A stretch of DNA of 64,000 nucleotides from Polyangiaceae bacterium (lineage in GTDB: Bacteria > Myxococcota_A > Polyangia > Polyangiales > Polyangiaceae): assembly GCA_019637295.1 (NCBI GenBank), contig JAHBVX010000008.1, positions 62,001 through 126,000 on the forward strand, given 5' to 3'. The translations under genes were made by a program, and so were the position numbers. Under the pieces are notes generated by a model that did no database searches, was not told the DNA's origin, and saw nothing but the letters and a program-made list of their open reading frames with translations. Of this stretch, positions 8,681 through 16,933 are shown piece by piece. How positions within the stretch are numbered: the stretch's first letter is position 1; the number at the start of each line of letters is the position of its first letter.

Positions 8681-9325
8681 TCACGCCGCCAGCGAGAGCA
8701 ATCCGAACGCCGCCACGCCGCGTGTTCGCAGCGCACGACGAAGCTCGTCTCGAGCCCCGGGTCTACCTTCGAGCCCCGCCAGCAACTCTGCGCACAACCC
8801 ATCGAGCGTGGTGTCACCGCATGCCGCGAGATCGCCGCTGCCGTCGAGCGCGCTGCGCCAGCCGGCGAGGAGCGCGCGCGTCTGCGCAGCGATCTCGGCC
8901 TCTCCAGCGCGCAGATGGCCGAGCTGTACGAGCGCCGCGCGCGCGCCGTCCGAGACCCCCTCGACCGAGCCCTGCAGGAACACGGCGTCGACGGCGTGCT
9001 CGGCCGCATGACCTCGGCTCCGCAGGATCGCCTTGGCGATCAGCAGTAGCTCCGAGAACGCGTCGGGCTGCGAGGGCGGCGGGCTCGGGGCCGGCTCCGT
9101 CGGCGCGGCGCTCGGTATGGTGTCGCTCCGCTCGATCGGCGCCTCGGTCTGCGGCCACCCGGGTTCGCTGAGAGGTGGGTCGGTGCGTCGCGGGCCACCG
9201 GCGGCGCGCACGATGGCACGGGGCATACCCGTCAGGCTGCGGCAGATCCAGGCCGCGCCGTGGGACAGACCCGGGTTGTCACAGGGGAACTCACAGGCGG
9301 CCAGTCGAAACGCGTCGGTGTCCAC
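8681..9325 (-). CDS. Hypothetical protein
   Basis: 214 residues from a GTG at 9325; the frame is open to 9499, so the start is uncertain. The N-terminal 35 residues contain CEFPCDNPGLSHGAAWIC with three Cys. A Pro/Ser-rich linker (about 60-85) precedes a helical C-terminal domain of about 125 residues rich in Ala, Leu and Arg. There is no signal peptide or known motif. It is convergent with the Ser/Thr kinase gene (16 bp apart) and lies 46 bp downstream of the cytochrome gene on the same strand. I do not recognise the family. Confidence 0.6.
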   Translation of the reverse strand: MDTDAFRLAACEFPCDNPGLSHGAAWICRSLTGMPRAIVRAAGGPRRTDPPLSEPGWPQTEAPIERSDTIPSAAPTEPAPSPPPSQPDAFSELLLIAKAILRSRGHAAEHAVDAVFLQGSVEGVSDGARAALVQLGHLRAGEAEIAAQTRALLAGWRSALDGSGDLAACGDTTLDGLCAELLAGLEGRPGARDELRRALRTRGVAAFGLLSLAA

Positions 9326-9371
9326 GCCAGAGATCGTCCCCCGCGCCGCGACCCGCGGCCAACAATTGGGC

Positions 9372-9803
9372 TCAGGGTGCGTTGACCACGATGCTCGAGG
9401 CCGTGGCTGCGCTGAGGCCCTCCGCCGGAACGTCCTTGCCGGCGCCCCGCAGCATGAACTCCACGACGGCCCAGTAGTCCGCCTCCGGGAGGGAGCCAAC
9501 CCTCGCCTTGGGCAGCGGCATCTCGGAGCTGACGTAGTCGAACACGTCCTTGGCGCTGCGCAGCGGGCCGAGCTTGCCGCTCGCCCCCCGCAGCGGCAGA
9601 GCGCCGGCGCCCATCACGCGCGGCGTCCCCGAGAGGCCCCCTCCGTCGTCACCGTGGCACCCGCTGCACTCGCGCTCGTACACCTTCGCGCCTCGGGGCG
9701 AGGCGCTCCGAGCTTGCTCGACCGAGACCCCGGCTGTCGAGCTGGCGCAGCCAAAGACGAACAGCACGCTCGCCACGCCGAAGACCCATCGCTCACCGCT
9801 CAC
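9372..9803 (-). CDS. c-type cytochrome lipoprotein
   Basis: 143 residues from a GTG at 9803, chosen because GGGAGAG lies just upstream; a TTG at 9821 is possible. The signal peptide ends in VFGC, a lipobox, so the protein is probably anchored in the outer or periplasmic face of a membrane. A single haem site CSGCH follows YERE, and a Met in SSEMPLPKA, about 45 residues on, is a good sixth haem ligand. This is a class I mono-haem cytochrome for periplasmic electron transfer. Partners are not apparent nearby. Confidence 0.87.
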   Translation of the reverse strand: MSGERWVFGVASVLFVFGCASSTAGVSVEQARSASPRGAKVYERECSGCHGDDGGGLSGTPRVMGAGALPLRGASGKLGPLRSAKDVFDYVSSEMPLPKARVGSLPEADYWAVVEFMLRGAGKDVPAEGLSAATASSIVVNAP

Positions 9804-9876
9804 GCTCGCTCTCCCAGGCAATTGGTACGTTCGCCCCGGGGCTGCGTGCCAGGGGATTTCGGACTATACCTGCACC

Positions 9877-10437
9877 ATGCGCTGGACGACAGCTCGGCGA
9901 TCCCTGCTCGGCGCGCTCACCGCGATTCTCTGCGGGGCACTGCTCGGCTGCGCGCCCAAGCCGCCGCCGCGCTGGCAGGAGGGTGGCGCCCCGCTCGTCA
10001 TCTCAGCGGCCCGCTGGGATCGCCCAGGCGACGATTCCATCGAGATCCTGGCGGACGGCCAGGTGCTCGATGACGGCAAGATGATCTTCCTCGTCGACCG
10101 CGCCGGGCGCGTCGTGGACGCCGACTACGAGCCCGTGGCGCTCCTGCTTCCGGACGGTCACGTCGCCGGAACGGACAATCGCTTGCTGGGTCGCGTCGGC
10201 GTCGCCAACGCGGCGCCACCGGGCGCCGCGGCGGCTTGGCTCGCGATCATGCCCAACGGCCAGGTCGTGTACTTCGACGAGGACGGCGAGCGGGTGGATC
10301 GAGGCGTCTGGCACGGCTGCGAGGGCCCACAGAAGCGCACCTGCACGCTCATCACGCACGTACTGTGGGTCCAGCGCTGGCTCCGGCGCTCGCGCACCGG
10401 CGTCTCCATCGGCGTCGGCGTCGGCGTCGGCTACTGA
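9877..10437 (+). CDS. Lipoprotein of unknown function
   Basis: 186 residues. Basic N-terminus MRWTTARR, a hydrophobic core and lipobox LLGC at about residue 25. The mature part is beta-rich with VLDDGKMIFLVDRAGRVVD and a closing Gly-Val repeat (VGVGVGVGY), which the DNA encodes as about 3.5 copies of GGCGTC at 10411-10431. A TATACC hexamer at 9865-9870 lies six bases before the ATG, with no Shine-Dalgarno. Divergent from the cytochrome gene. No known domain seen. Confidence 0.72.
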   Translation: MRWTTARRSLLGALTAILCGALLGCAPKPPPRWQEGGAPLVISAARWDRPGDDSIEILADGQVLDDGKMIFLVDRAGRVVDADYEPVALLLPDGHVAGTDNRLLGRVGVANAAPPGAAAAWLAIMPNGQVVYFDEDGERVDRGVWHGCEGPQKRTCTLITHVLWVQRWLRRSRTGVSIGVGVGVGY

Positions 10438-10451
10438 ACCCCGGTCGGCGG

Positions 10452-10481
10452 TTGTGGCCGGATCGCGGACGTTGCTATAGA
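10452..10481 (+). promoter_or_regulatory. Candidate serS promoter
   Basis: TTGTGG (10452-10457) and TATAGA (10476-10481) are spaced by 18 bases and fit a sigma-70-type -35/-10 pair. The -10 ends eight bases before the serS ATG at 10490, so the transcript would start at or next to the start codon. Confidence 0.45.
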
Positions 10482-10489
10482 CCCTGCTG

Positions 10490-11794
10490 ATGTTGGACGG
10501 ACGTTACGTTGCCGATCACCTCGAACAGGTGCGCGCCGGACTCGGCCGCCGGTCCGAGGATGCTGCGGCCTCCCTCGATGACGCGGGCGAGCTGTTCGCT
10601 CGGCGGCGAGAGCTGATCCGCACGACCGAGACGCTGCAAGCCCGGCGCAACGCCGAGAGCCAGTCCATGGGTCAGCTGGCCAAGGCGGGCGACAAGGCGG
10701 CCCTCGAGGCTCGTCGCGCCGAGCTGAAAGTGCTCAGCGACGAGATCAAGCTGCTCGAGCAGCAGCTGGCCGAGGTCGAGCGCTCCGTCGAGGAGCGGCT
10801 CCTGGGCGTGCCCAACCTGCCACATCCGAGCGTTCCCGACGGTCACGGCGAAGCCGACAACCAAGTGCTTCGAACCTGGGGCGAAGCGCCGGCCTTCGAC
10901 TTCGAGCCGAGGCCTCACTGGGATGTCGGCGCGGCGCTCGGCATCTTGGACTTCGCGCGCGCGTCGAGGCTCTCCGGCGCACGCTTCTCGGTGCTGTTCG
11001 GCCAAGGCGCACGCCTCGAGCGCGCGCTGATCTCGTTCATGCTCGATTTACACACCCGGGAGCATGGCTACACCGAGGTGTACACACCGTATCTGGTGCG
11101 CGCGGAAGCGCTGCGCGGCACGGGTCAGCTCCCGAAGTTCGAGGCGGATCTGTTCAAGACCCATCGCAGCGACCCCGACGACCCGGGGGCGCTCTACCTC
11201 ATCCCAACGGCGGAGGTCCCAGTCACCAACTTGCACGCGACCGAGATCCTCGAGGGAAGGGCGCTGCCCATCGCGTACGTCGCCTACACGCCTTGCTTTC
11301 GCAGCGAAGCCGGCTCCTACGGCAAGGACGTGCGTGGTCTCATCCGCCAGCACCAGTTCGACAAGGTGGAGTTGGTGCGCTTCGTCCAGCCCGAGCAGGC
11401 TCTCGAGGAGCTGGAACGGCTCACCTCCCACGCCGAGACGGTGCTACAGAAGCTCGGCTTGCACTACCGCGTCAGCGCACTGTGCGCCGGCGACCTGGGC
11501 TTCGCGTCGCAGAAGACCTACGACCTCGAGGTGTGGCTACCCTCGCAGGGTGCGTTCCGGGAGATCTCCAGCTGCTCGTCCTTCGGCGAATTCCAGGCAC
11601 GCCGTGCCCAGATCCGCTATCGCGACGAAGCGAAAGGTCGACCCAAGCTGGTCGCCACCCTCAACGGCTCTGGACTGGCGGTGGGGCGCACGTTGGTCGC
11701 GATTCTGGAACAGTGCCAGCAGGCCGACGGCAGCGTGCTCATCCCCGAGGCGCTGCGAGACGCCATGGGCACCGATCGTATCGTCCCTGGCTGA
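10490..11794 (+). CDS. serS: Seryl-tRNA synthetase
   Basis: 434 residues; charges tRNA-Ser (and tRNA-Sec) in the cytoplasm. The N-terminal 110 residues form the family's long antiparallel coiled coil that grips the tRNA variable arm. The class II catalytic core carries [10 protein letters not shown], motif 2 ([20 protein letters not shown]) and motif 3 ([17 protein letters not shown]). The length is standard for bacteria. The ATG lacks a clear Shine-Dalgarno and sits just after a -10-like element. Confidence 0.98.
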   Translation: MLDGRYVADHLEQVRAGLGRRSEDAAASLDDAGELFARRRELIRTTETLQARRNAESQSMGQLAKAGDKAALEARRAELKVLSDEIKLLEQQLAEVERSVEERLLGVPNLPHPSVPDGHGEADNQVLRTWGEAPAFDFEPRPHWDVGAALGILDFARASRLSGARFSVLFGQGARLERALISFMLDLHTREHGYTEVYTPYLVRAEALRGTGQLPKFEADLFKTHRSDPDDPGALYLIPTAEVPVTNLHATEILEGRALPIAYVAYTPCFRSEAGSYGKDVRGLIRQHQFDKVELVRFVQPEQALEELERLTSHAETVLQKLGLHYRVSALCAGDLGFASQKTYDLEVWLPSQGAFREISSCSSFGEFQARRAQIRYRDEAKGRPKLVATLNGSGLAVGRTLVAILEQCQQADGSVLIPEALRDAMGTDRIVPG

Positions 11795-11826
11795 AGAGCG
11801 GTCGAGGCTCGACCGCGTCGAGTGAA

Positions 11827-11852
11827 AGAGCTGTCCATGGTTCGACAGCTCT
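11827..11852. terminator. Intergenic hairpin between convergent serS and LON-domain gene
   Basis: A perfect 9-bp inverted repeat, AGAGCTGTC / GACAGCTCT, with an 8-base loop. On the minus strand it is followed by TTTCACT, so it resembles a weak intrinsic terminator there. A second short hairpin, GTCGAG-G-CTCGAC, lies at 11801-11813. It sits in the 72-bp gap between two convergent genes, where a bidirectional terminator is expected. Confidence 0.5.
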
Positions 11853-11866
11853 CGAGCGCGAGCGGA

Positions 11867-12517
11867 TCAGTTCGCGGCACTCGGCGGCGCCAACCGCGCT
11901 TCCTGCAGCGCGATGGCCTGTGCACAGCGCCGCAGCCGAACCGAGACGTCTAGAGCCTCGAGCACGGACTGGCGCTCGCCGGCGTCCAGGATCAGCAAGT
12001 GCGCGCAGGCGTCCGCCAACAAACCGGGATCCCGAGACCTCGGAAGCTCGAGCTCGACCTCCTGTCCCGCGCGCCGCACCGCTGCCAAGAAGCGCGTCGC
12101 GCTCGCCACCAGCGAAGCTAGGTCTTGATCGACGTTCTCACGGGCGAACGTGTCGAGCACGACAGCGCACGCTCGACGGTACGGGGGCCTGAACGGCAGC
12201 TCGGTCAGCATCACCCGCGCCCGTCCGACGACGAGCAGCTCGAAGCGTCCGTCCGGCAGCCTGGCGTGGTCCACGATCTCGCCCAGGCCCGACACTTGGC
12301 ACAGGCGTGGGCGCCCCTCCGCATCGAGCTCGCTCGGCTGGGGGATCTGGGTCACGCACAATCGCCGATCCGAGGCCAGTACGTCCTCGATCATCGTGCG
12401 ATACCGCGGCTCGAAGATGTGCAGCGGCAACGGCGCGCCAGGGAACAACACCACCTCCGGCAACGGAAAGACGGCCACGTCCTGCAGCGCCGTGCCTGGA
12501 GCAAGCTCGGCGGTCAC
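11867..12517 (-). CDS. LON N-terminal (substrate-binding) domain protein
   Basis: 216 residues from a GTG at 12517 that overlaps the SDR stop as GTGA. It has the stand-alone Lon N-terminal domain: VAVFPLPEVVLFPGAPLPLH, then IFEPRYRTMI and VGRARV, followed by a helical C-terminal part. There is no AAA+ or Ser-Lys protease domain, so it is not Lon protease itself. Family members of this kind are thought to bind substrates or partners; the exact role is unknown. It is the last gene of a folE-SDR-LON run. Confidence 0.88.
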   Translation of the reverse strand: MTAELAPGTALQDVAVFPLPEVVLFPGAPLPLHIFEPRYRTMIEDVLASDRRLCVTQIPQPSELDAEGRPRLCQVSGLGEIVDHARLPDGRFELLVVGRARVMLTELPFRPPYRRACAVVLDTFARENVDQDLASLVASATRFLAAVRRAGQEVELELPRSRDPGLLADACAHLLILDAGERQSVLEALDVSVRLRRCAQAIALQEARLAPPSAAN

Positions 12518-13179
12518 GTCCCGAACATCTCCACGGCGGCTCCATTGTGTGCCAGCGAGGCATCCAGCCCCAAGAACACCAACGTGCGTGCGACGTCGGC
12601 AGCGCTCATGCGTGGGGCGAAGCCGCTGCCCACGAGCATCGAGGTGTCGACGGACCCAGGCAGGAGTGCGCAGGTCATCACGCCACTGTCCCGCAGCTCC
12701 TCCGCGACGCTCTTCATGAACCCGACCAGCCCCCACTTCGTCGCGTTGTAGGCAGCCGAGTTCGCCGTGCCGAGGGTGGCAGAAATGCTCGCCACCTGTA
12801 TGACTCGACCGCTACCTCGCGCGAGCATCGGCGCGAGCACCGCGCGGGTGAGCAGGAACGGCGCCGTGAGGTTGACCGCGAGCTGCTGCTCGAATTGCTC
12901 GCGCGTCACCCCCAGCAGGGGAGCGCGCTGGATCACCGCCGCGTTGTTCACCAAGACGTCCACCAGACCACGGCACAACTGCGCGCCGGCGCGCTCCACC
13001 TGATCGCCATCCGACAAGTCGCACTCGACCCACTCGGCGTCGTGGAGTTCAGCCCGCAGCGCGTCGAGCGCGCTGGAGCGGCGCCCCAGCAGGGTCAGCT
13101 GGCAACCTCTCGCCGCGAACGCAAGCGCTGCCTCGCGCCCGATGCCGCGGCTCGCGCCGGTGATTGCCACGCGGGTCAC
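12514..13179 (-). CDS. Short-chain dehydrogenase/reductase
   Basis: 221 residues. Classical SDR: the cofactor loop TGASRGIG lies at residues 7-14, followed by NNAA, then ASISATLG and the catalytic YNATK (Tyr-x-x-x-Lys). LLGRRSS after the second strand suggests NADP(H) preference. The GTG start overlaps the folE stop as GTGA. Being between folE and a LON-domain gene hints at pterin reduction, but the substrate cannot be read from sequence. Confidence 0.9.
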   Translation of the reverse strand: MTRVAITGASRGIGREAALAFAARGCQLTLLGRRSSALDALRAELHDAEWVECDLSDGDQVERAGAQLCRGLVDVLVNNAAVIQRAPLLGVTREQFEQQLAVNLTAPFLLTRAVLAPMLARGSGRVIQVASISATLGTANSAAYNATKWGLVGFMKSVAEELRDSGVMTCALLPGSVDTSMLVGSGFAPRMSAADVARTLVFLGLDASLAHNGAAVEMFGT

Positions 13180-13751
13180 CCGTCACCTACCGGGTCGAGC
13201 GCCAAACGAAGCTTGGCGGCTCCTTGCGCCGTGGCCAAGCTCCCCGCCGAGGCCACCGTCACGATCGCGGCTTCGGGCCGTCGCTCCCCCCGCGCCGCGA
13301 GGCAGGCGTGACGCAGCTCCAGTCGGCAGAACGCGCCTGTAGCTCCGCCATCGCGCAAGAGCGCGTCGACGATCGAGCGCCCGACGGTCTCCTGCAACGT
13401 GAGCCGCCGCGCGTACGCGTCCACGAGCCGCGCCAGTGTTCCGAGACCGAACAGGCGCGCGCCAGGCTCGTAGGCCACCACTGCGCTGCCCTGGGAAGGC
13501 AACAGGTGGTGTGGACACATCACGCTCACCGCTACATCCCGGAGCACCACGAGGTCCGAACCGCTCGAGTCGGCGCCCTCCGCCAGAAGCGCGGCAACAT
13601 CGACGTCATGACCGGACAGCAGCTCGTCCGCCCACGCGTCGACGACACGCTCGGGGGTGTCGCGGAGCTCCTCGTGGTGTTCGGGATCGTGACCGAGCGC
13701 GCGGAGGAAGCTCTCGATGGCGCCGCGAGCGGCGAGGCGGTCCACGGTCAT
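13176..13751 (-). CDS. folE: GTP cyclohydrolase I
   Basis: 191 residues; converts GTP to 7,8-dihydroneopterin triphosphate, the first step to folate and related pterins. The zinc and active-site motif appears as MCPHHLLP (CPHH where CEHH is common), with the second zinc Cys in HACLAARGERR. GLGTLARLVDAYARR and LQETVGRSIVDALL match the conserved core. It is at the short end of the family (E. coli about 222). A TAGAGT hexamer lies nine bases before the ATG on the minus strand (13761-13766), with no Shine-Dalgarno. Confidence 0.94.
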   Translation of the reverse strand: MTVDRLAARGAIESFLRALGHDPEHHEELRDTPERVVDAWADELLSGHDVDVAALLAEGADSSGSDLVVLRDVAVSVMCPHHLLPSQGSAVVAYEPGARLFGLGTLARLVDAYARRLTLQETVGRSIVDALLRDGGATGAFCRLELRHACLAARGERRPEAAIVTVASAGSLATAQGAAKLRLALDPVGDG

Positions 13752-13887
13752 GAGACCTACACTCTACGTCATCGCCCGGCGGAGGACTCGGACTCGAGAT
13801 CCGTCGAGAGAATTGCAGCTCCTCGCTTGTGTCGCCCGGGGACGCGGGCCGGCTTCGTCGGCATGAGGGTCAATTCTCGACAGACCT

Positions 13888-14325
13888 TCAGTTGAGCATC
13901 CGCGATCGGGCCTCGGGCCGCAGCGCCTTGCGCGCGGAGAAGCCAGCGTCGAGCTCGTGATAGTAGCGCACCGCGTCCTCACCGAAGCGCCAGCACAGCC
14001 AGACCAGCCGACCGTCCACCCGGCCGTAGAAGTCCACCAGCCCAAGCTGCGGATCCTTGACCACAGCGCCGAGGGCATGCACGTCGAGCCATCCGCGCTC
14101 GTACACCTCGATCAGCCGACGCAGCTCGGCCTTCTGCGCCTCGACGGCGGGAGGACCGCTGTGATCCGCCTCGAGCGTACGCGGCAGCCCCTCATTCAGC
14201 CGCACGAGCCTGGCGAGCGACTGCTCGATGTGCGTCTCGCGTTCCAACTGCCGCTCGACCAGCATCGCTAGCTTGGGGATCAGCGCGTCCACTTCTTCGA
14301 GGGTGAACACTCGCGGCTGGTCCAT
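13888..14325 (-). CDS. DUF2203 family protein
   Basis: 145 residues from the ATG at 14325. It begins RVFTLEEVDALIPKLAML and ends with the family hallmark: VKDPQLGLVDFYGRVDGRLV followed by LCWRFGED and HELDAGF. The family is widespread and small, and its function has not been settled. The start lies 4 bases after the stop of the MerR gene, so the two are almost certainly co-transcribed. Confidence 0.88.
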   Translation of the reverse strand: MDQPRVFTLEEVDALIPKLAMLVERQLERETHIEQSLARLVRLNEGLPRTLEADHSGPPAVEAQKAELRRLIEVYERGWLDVHALGAVVKDPQLGLVDFYGRVDGRLVWLCWRFGEDAVRYYHELDAGFSARKALRPEARSRMLN

Positions 14326-14329
14326 CGCT

Positions 14330-14830
14330 TCACCGATGCAGATCCCACAGCACGCCGACCGCGGGCGGCACCGGATCGACATGCTCGAGCGTCTTGCACT
14401 CACCGCATGCCGCCGGAAAGTTGACGTTGTTGACGCAACCTTGGCAGCACTCCAGCGTGGTGCGCGCTTCGTCGAGTTGCTCGACCAGCCTGGACAAGAG
14501 CTTGACCCGCACTCGCATTTGTTCAAGCTGGCTGTCCAGCCGCCCAATCAGCGAACGCGCCGCCTGCGCGCCATTGGGCGCGCGCGCCTTCGACTCCAGG
14601 ATCTCGCGGATCTCTTCGAGCGCCAGCCCGGCGGCGCGCAGGTCCGTCACCAAACGCAGCCGATCCAGCTCGGGCTGTTCGAACAGCCGGTGACCGCCGT
14701 CCGTGCGCTGAACGGGGTTGAGCAGTCCGGCCTCCTCGTAGAAGCGGACCGTGCGCAGCGTGCTCCCGGACAGGCGCGCCATGTCACCGGTGGTGAGCAG
14801 ACCGTCTTTGCGCCGGGACTTGCCGTTCAC
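14330..14830 (-). CDS. MerR family transcriptional regulator with Cys-rich C-terminus
   Basis: 166 residues from a GTG at 14830. The winged-helix DNA-binding domain is at 11-80 (LLTTGDMARLSGSTLRTVRF, YEEAGLL, then DGGHRLF) and the dimer helix at about 85-122. The C-terminus carries a five-Cys cluster: Cys128, 129, 132, 142 and 145 (ECCQGC and ACGEC). This could hold a metal ion or Fe-S cluster, or act as a thiol switch. It probably regulates the operon with the DUF2203 gene directly downstream; the effector is unknown. Confidence 0.9.
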   Translation of the reverse strand: MNGKSRRKDGLLTTGDMARLSGSTLRTVRFYEEAGLLNPVQRTDGGHRLFEQPELDRLRLVTDLRAAGLALEEIREILESKARAPNGAQAARSLIGRLDSQLEQMRVRVKLLSRLVEQLDEARTTLECCQGCVNNVNFPAACGECKTLEHVDPVPPAVGVLWDLHR

Positions 14831-14928
14831 TCGTGCTCTGGCCAGCGCCGTCAAAACAGGGAAAGCGTAGGGAGCGCGAGCGGCCAGGTCAAGGTAGAGG
14901 CTCGAAACCCGGGCCCACCCGCGGCCGC

Positions 14929-15282
14929 TCAGTCCGGGCCCGCGTCTGCGGGCGCCAGGCATTTCAGCAGCCAGTACGTCTGTTCGCAGGCCGCCTCGCG
15001 AACCTCCCCGGACCCGCACGCCGCGGCAAACGCGCTCACGTCCTGCAGCGAGCACAAGCCACCCTCGGAGAGGCAGCGGGCTGCCACGCCGCTCACCAAG
15101 ACCTGCCCCGGACCCGAGGCCTGCCCTTGCTCCCGCAGGGCTGCGCAGGACTTTGGATTGGGGACCTCCGGCGCCTCCAGCGCGGGCGCGCGCTCTGGCG
15201 ACTCTTCCCCACAAGCCACCGGCCCGAGCCCCGCGACGGCCAGCGAGCCGCACGCGACGCGAGCTCGGACATCGAACCTCAT
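14929..15282 (-). CDS. Small lipoprotein, MlaE-associated
   Basis: 117 residues. The signal peptide ends near GPVAC and is followed by a short acidic, Pro-rich linker. The mature domain has six Cys (SCAAL, RCLSEGGLCSL, AACGSG, ACEQTYWLLKC), probably disulfide-bonded in the periplasm. The ATG overlaps the stop of the MlaE-type permease gene as ATGA, so it belongs to that transcript. It is not MlaD-like and shows no MCE domain. Function unknown. Confidence 0.7.
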   Translation of the reverse strand: MRFDVRARVACGSLAVAGLGPVACGEESPERAPALEAPEVPNPKSCAALREQGQASGPGQVLVSGVAARCLSEGGLCSLQDVSAFAAACGSGEVREAACEQTYWLLKCLAPADAGPD

Positions 15283-16136
15283 AGCATCGGCAGCATCATG
15301 ATGCTGATCTTGGTGAGGAAGAAGTCCGCGATGAGAATGGTGATCGAAATCACCACCACCGTGCGGGTGGTGCTGTTGCCCACGCCCTCCGTCCCGCCTC
15401 GCGTCGTCATGCCGAAATGACAGCCGACCAGCGCGATGATGGCGCCGAAGAATGGTGTCTTGAACATGCCGCTGAACAAATCCCGCATGGTGACCGTGCC
15501 CAGCGCGCTGCTCAGAAAGAAAGACGACGGAATGTTGAACTGAAAGTCCGTGATCAGCATGGCGCCAGAAAAACCGAGCACCAGCGCGATCCCAGCCAGC
15601 ACCGGCATGACGATGATGCTGGCCACCAGCCGCGGCAGCACGAGCTTCTTGTAGGGGTCGGCACCCAGAGCGCGCAGCGCGTCGATCTGCTCGGTCACGG
15701 CCATGGACCCGACCTCCGCTGCCATGCCGGCGCCGATCCGCCCGCCCACGATCACCGCCGTCAGCGTGGGCGCGAGCTCCCGGGTGAACGACAGCCCCAC
15801 CACGCGCCCGGTGTACTCCATGCCACCGAACTTGCGCAGACCGAACGCGAACTGAACGGCCATCACCATGCCGATGAAGATGCTCGTCACGGTCACGATG
15901 CCCAGCGACTTGACGCCCAAGCTCTCGATCTGAGCGATGATGGCGCGGCCCTCGAAGGGGCGCTTGAAGGTCGCCCTCGCGGTGCGCACGGTCATCAGGC
16001 TCATCTCGCCCAAGTGACTCAGGAAGCCCATCAACCGACCCGCCAACACTTCGCGCGCAGGCGGCGGGGGAGGAGGCACGAGACTCAGTCGTCCCGAGGT
16101 AGGAGCGGTATCCGGGTTCGTGCTTGGCCTATCCAT
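15279..16136 (-). CDS. mlaE: MlaE family ABC transporter permease
   Basis: 285 residues from the ATG at 16136; a TTG at 16142 would overlap the upstream stop and is an alternative. The Pro-rich N-terminal tail is followed by the MlaE fold: FIGMVMAVQFAF, RELAPTLTAVIVGGRIGAGM, then AAEVGSMAVTEQIDALRAL and DPYKKLVLPR, with five to six membrane segments. It is the inner-membrane subunit of a phospholipid transporter maintaining outer-membrane lipid asymmetry. No MlaF ATPase or MlaD-type gene is adjacent; small lipoproteins flank it instead. Confidence 0.93.
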   Translation of the reverse strand: MDRPSTNPDTAPTSGRLSLVPPPPPPAREVLAGRLMGFLSHLGEMSLMTVRTARATFKRPFEGRAIIAQIESLGVKSLGIVTVTSIFIGMVMAVQFAFGLRKFGGMEYTGRVVGLSFTRELAPTLTAVIVGGRIGAGMAAEVGSMAVTEQIDALRALGADPYKKLVLPRLVASIIVMPVLAGIALVLGFSGAMLITDFQFNIPSSFFLSSALGTVTMRDLFSGMFKTPFFGAIIALVGCHFGMTTRGGTEGVGNSTTRTVVVISITILIADFFLTKISIMMLPML

Positions 16137-16138
16137 GG

Positions 16139-16630
16139 TCAACCCGTAGTGGTGAAGCCAGCGACGAAGCGGTCGAAATCCGCCTGCCCTGCCGCGCCGC
16201 GGGACGTGATGTGGAGGAAATCGTACACGCAGCCGTCCTTCTTGAGCACATACACCGTGAAGTGTTTGGGTACGCCGTCGAGCCGCGCTCGCATCTCGGT
16301 GCGCAGCGCGTCTCGCCCATCGAGGGGCACCGTGCGCTGTTCGACCACCTCTCGCTCGGTGAAATGCAGGAAGAGATGGTGCGTCAGAGCTTGCAGGGGC
16401 ACGTCGTCGCCGTCCTTGCCGCAGCGACCGCTGACGGCAACCGTCGCCGATGATGCGTCGTCGCGGAACGCGATCAGGGCGTGGCTAGCGTCCAAACGGC
16501 GCCAAGCGGCAGGGATCGGCCCGACACGAAACGAGAGCTCACCGTCGCGATAGACGCGGCCATCGAAATGGGGCCCCCCGCACGCGACGGCGCAGAGCAG
16601 GGACACAGCGATCCACCAGCGAGAAATCAT
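16139..16630 (-). CDS. Lipoprotein upstream of mlaE
   Basis: 163 residues from the ATG at 16630 (open to 16771). The signal peptide ends at CAVAC, followed by GGPHFDGRVYRDGELSFRVG. The mature domain is a mixed alpha/beta fold resembling small lipoproteins of unknown function. The TTG of the alternative mlaE start overlaps its stop, so the three genes read as one unit. A role with the MlaE transporter is inferred only from position. Confidence 0.75.
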   Translation of the reverse strand: MISRWWIAVSLLCAVACGGPHFDGRVYRDGELSFRVGPIPAAWRRLDASHALIAFRDDASSATVAVSGRCGKDGDDVPLQALTHHLFLHFTEREVVEQRTVPLDGRDALRTEMRARLDGVPKHFTVYVLKKDGCVYDFLHITSRGAAGQADFDRFVAGFTTTG

Positions 16631-16933
16631 CGAGCGCGGCGCGAACACTAGCATGCTCCGGCGAGGCGCAAACCGCGCGCTATCTCTGGACAATTCCAGA
16701 GCAAATGCCTTGGCCCCGCGCTGGCGCTTCTGCATCGAACAGCAAGTGGTCACAGCGGCATTCCAATGCATGGAACAGCAGCGGCGCGGGGTTGGGGACC
16801 CCGCGCGGGGTGTGGGGCGACAGCCCCACCGGGAACTTCCGGCGGGGCCGGCGCCGGCTGCTCCCCGGTCGCGTCAGTCGCAGGGCACACACATGTTACG
16901 ACCCAATGAAAGCCGCTGTAGCCTGCACGAGCC
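16631..16933. other. 303-bp intergenic region with inverted repeats
   Basis: Gap between the mlaE-operon lipoprotein and the rhomboid gene, which diverge from it. It holds several inverted repeats: TTCCA-ATGCA-TGGAA (16761-16775), CCCCGCGCGGGG (16799-16810), and GTGGGGC-GACA-GCCCCAC (16812-16829). A TAGCCT -10-like hexamer (16919-16924) lies nine bases before the rhomboid GTG. No protein-coding frame convinces me here. Confidence 0.5.
16799..16829. repeat. Tandem palindrome and stem-loop
   Basis: A perfect 12-bp palindrome of C and G is followed after one base by a 7-bp stem with a GACA loop. The pair resembles the compact GC-rich palindromic repeats scattered between genes in several bacteria. 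Only one copy is visible in the window. Confidence 0.4.
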
